Shown piece after piece: positions 62,726 to 64,000 of a stretch of DNA of 64,000 bases. The stretch's first letter is position 1. The number at the start of each line of letters is the position of its first letter. Origin of the DNA: Lewinellaceae bacterium (GTDB taxonomy: Bacteria; Bacteroidota; Bacteroidia; Chitinophagales; Saprospiraceae); the NCBI GenBank assembly GCA_024644235.1, contig JAHELJ010000012.1, positions 47,742 through 111,741 of the forward strand, read 5' to 3'. The notes beneath the pieces are model-generated. The model had not been told where the DNA came from. It was given only the letters and a program-made list of their open reading frames with translations, and ran no database searches. Both the position numbers and the translations under genes were made by a program.

Positions 62726-64000
62726 CTACTGGCTAAATCTCAATCCAAAGTTGATCGTTGAAGCTCTCCCATTGATGTCCAATAGGAAATCATTTATAAA
62801 ATAGGTGTAGAGTAGTTCGGCTTCGACATAACGGGAAAGCTGGTATTTAAATCCTAATCCTGTCTGAGTGAAGTAGTCAAGGTTTGGTCTCCAAAATGGA
62901 GAAAAACCTGTTAGAGAGTATACGGTGGTTACTGGACTTGGGTAGTACTGCAAAATTAGAGTCACTGGTGTAGAGATTTGGTTGACCGCTACCGAATTCT
63001 TACCGGCACCCATGTCCTCCCAATAGAGCCCGAGTTCTGCATAGAGTGCAAAATTTCTTCCCACTGAAAAGTCATTTGCCAATTGGGTCCACCAGGTTGG
63101 GTTTTCCCAGTCGAGCCAGGGCAATTCTTGATTTCCTTCCAGCCGGGGAGTGACTGGAAACCAAATAGCCGACTGCATCGAAAAATTGGGCCACTTGGGA
63201 TTGGGAGCCACTCGGAATGCAGGACCTACCTGAGCAATCTCTCCCCGACTGGATCGTGCTTTACGATCATTGAAAAGTTGCAAAGGAGAAACCGGAGAGT
63301 CAAAAAAAGCAACTCTTCGAAATCGCAGGTCAAGGCCGAGATTGACCCACGATGTGACTCCATAAAGCATCCGCACCAAAGAGGTAAAATAAATATCCCT
63401 CTTATCCGCACTCACTGTTTGAGGAATTGTCTGGCTGTAGAGGTTGTTAAACCATTTCACTTCCAATGTTCCTTCAGGAATCGCTGAAGAAACTACATAG
63501 CGACTAGCATTATTAGGTTGCAAAGTGAGGTCTGCATCATTTAGTCTCCAATCGTAGTAGTAAAATCCAATGGCATAATCAGATGAGATGGGCTGATCTC
63601 GATACCGGTTGACAAACCCCAGGAGATCATTTTTAGAAAGGCCAAAATCTGCCCGGTACCAGTTGAAGATCTGTGACAAGATCAATTCCTTCCCTCCCTC
63701 ATTCACTTTTGTGGTGATTGGATCATTTATGAATTTTCTGGTTTGTTCATCCAGCTGTAGATCCAGTATTTCAGAGCGATAACTGCTTCCAGCCAGTGGC
63801 GGACATCCCTTCGCGGCGCAAGAGATTGCAAAGTGGAGGCGAGGATCTTCGTATACGCTTAATAGATAACGTCGCTCCAAAGCATCTAACGTGATTTTTA
63901 ACGGACCAAATCGATGCCTGGCGCGATCGAAGAATCCCGTGGCTTTCAGTAACGAGGGAATAGGATATCTCGCCATCACACCCTCAATCACCATGAGATT
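62726..64000 (-). CDS. DUF547 domain fused to an outer-membrane-type beta-barrel (partial, N-terminus outside window)
   Basis: The frame is open to the window edge, so the N-terminus is missing; the ATG at 63994 falls inside the DUF547 domain and is not the true start. The visible 424 codons begin within DUF547: RYPIPSLL, FGPLKITLDALERRYL, and the core PRLHFAISCAAKGCPPLAGS with the conserved Cys, continuing to YRADFGLSKNDLLGFV. From about visible residue 180 onward the protein is a beta-barrel of alternating strands (LEVKWFNNLYSQTI, VNLGLDLRFRRVAFF, FALYAELGLYWEDMG, LGFKYQLSRYVEAELLYTYFI), ending in a terminal strand STINFGLRFSQ. It is convergent with the aquaporin gene. The roles of DUF547 and of this fusion are unknown. 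Confidence 0.78.
   Translation of the reverse strand, partial: NLMVIEGVMARYPIPSLLKATGFFDRARHRFGPLKITLDALERRYLLSVYEDPRLHFAISCAAKGCPPLAGSSYRSEILDLQLDEQTRKFINDPITTKVNEGGKELILSQIFNWYRADFGLSKNDLLGFVNRYRDQPISSDYAIGFYYYDWRLNDADLTLQPNNASRYVVSSAIPEGTLEVKWFNNLYSQTIPQTVSADKRDIYFTSLVRMLYGVTSWVNLGLDLRFRRVAFFDSPVSPLQLFNDRKARSSRGEIAQVGPAFRVAPNPKWPNFSMQSAIWFPVTPRLEGNQELPWLDWENPTWWTQLANDFSVGRNFALYAELGLYWEDMGAGKNSVAVNQISTPVTLILQYYPSPVTTVYSLTGFSPFWRPNLDYFTQTGLGFKYQLSRYVEAELLYTYFINDFLLDINGRASTINFGLRFSQ

Noticed and set aside
1..64000. CRISPR array, tRNA/rRNA genes, insertion sequences, prophage or defence genes
   Set aside because: I looked for regularly spaced repeats, T-arm-like GGTTCGA words in cloverleaf context, transposase motifs and phage genes, and found none.

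Overview
The window is a contiguous, gene-dense piece of a Bacteroidota chromosome. The evidence is: four exported proteins ending in a type A Por-secretion (T9SS) sorting domain; promoters of the Bacteroidota form TTTG-N18-21-TAnnTTTG in place of -35/-10 boxes; a bacillithiol gene (bshC); a Cys-type CcmE; and almost no Shine-Dalgarno use. The giant Cys-rich T9SS protein with dockerin-like and cohesin-like parts suggests a Saprospiria-type lineage, but that placement is inference. I see no rRNA, tRNA, CRISPR array, insertion sequence, prophage or plasmid gene.

Layout. 1-4.4 kb: end of pntB, pckA, a membrane dynamin-like GTPase, hsp20. 4.5-12.3 kb: secreted beta-helix protein, secreted amidase, small T9SS protein, SRPBCC protein, thioredoxin-domain lipoprotein, BASS-type transporter. 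12.3-17.2 kb: ftsE facing away from a ccmE-ccmF-DUF2520 operon that ends in a hairpin built over its own stop codon. 17.3-18.0 kb: an unrecognised gene with its own terminator. 18.3-28.6 kb: a nucleoside region with uridine kinase, NupC transporter, two diverged purine nucleoside phosphorylases and thymidine phosphorylase (the last three joined by ATGA overlaps), then osmC, mgtE, and a minus-strand deoC - aldehyde dehydrogenase - catalytically dead aldehyde dehydrogenase operon. 28.7-42.8 kb: housekeeping genes (bshC, accD, hemE, dapB, dnaK, panB, mltG, tilS) with DinB, GNAT, methyltransferase, amidohydrolase and MarC genes. 42.9-48.0 kb: the 1708-residue T9SS protein. 48.4-48.7 kb: a deletion scar of an S9 peptidase gene. 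49-64 kb: outer-membrane barrel, exported M20 amidohydrolase, a bare class III cyclase domain, photolyase, DUF819 permease, Tat-type class V aminotransferase, a six-fold CHRD repeat T9SS protein, a HAD phosphatase coupled to a PDZ/hydrolase/TPR protein, a glycerol-type aquaporin, and a DUF547-beta-barrel fusion cut by the window edge.

How genes work together. NupC imports nucleosides, the phosphorylases release base and (deoxy)ribose-1-phosphate, and DeoC splits deoxyribose-5-phosphate into glyceraldehyde-3-phosphate and acetaldehyde, which the linked aldehyde dehydrogenase could oxidise. The mutase (deoB) needed between these steps is not in the window. The strongest candidates for something under-described are the split ALDH16-like pair tied to deoC, the second phosphorylase with altered base-recognition residues, the cyclase domain with a non-canonical purine-selecting pair, and the DUF547-barrel fusion.
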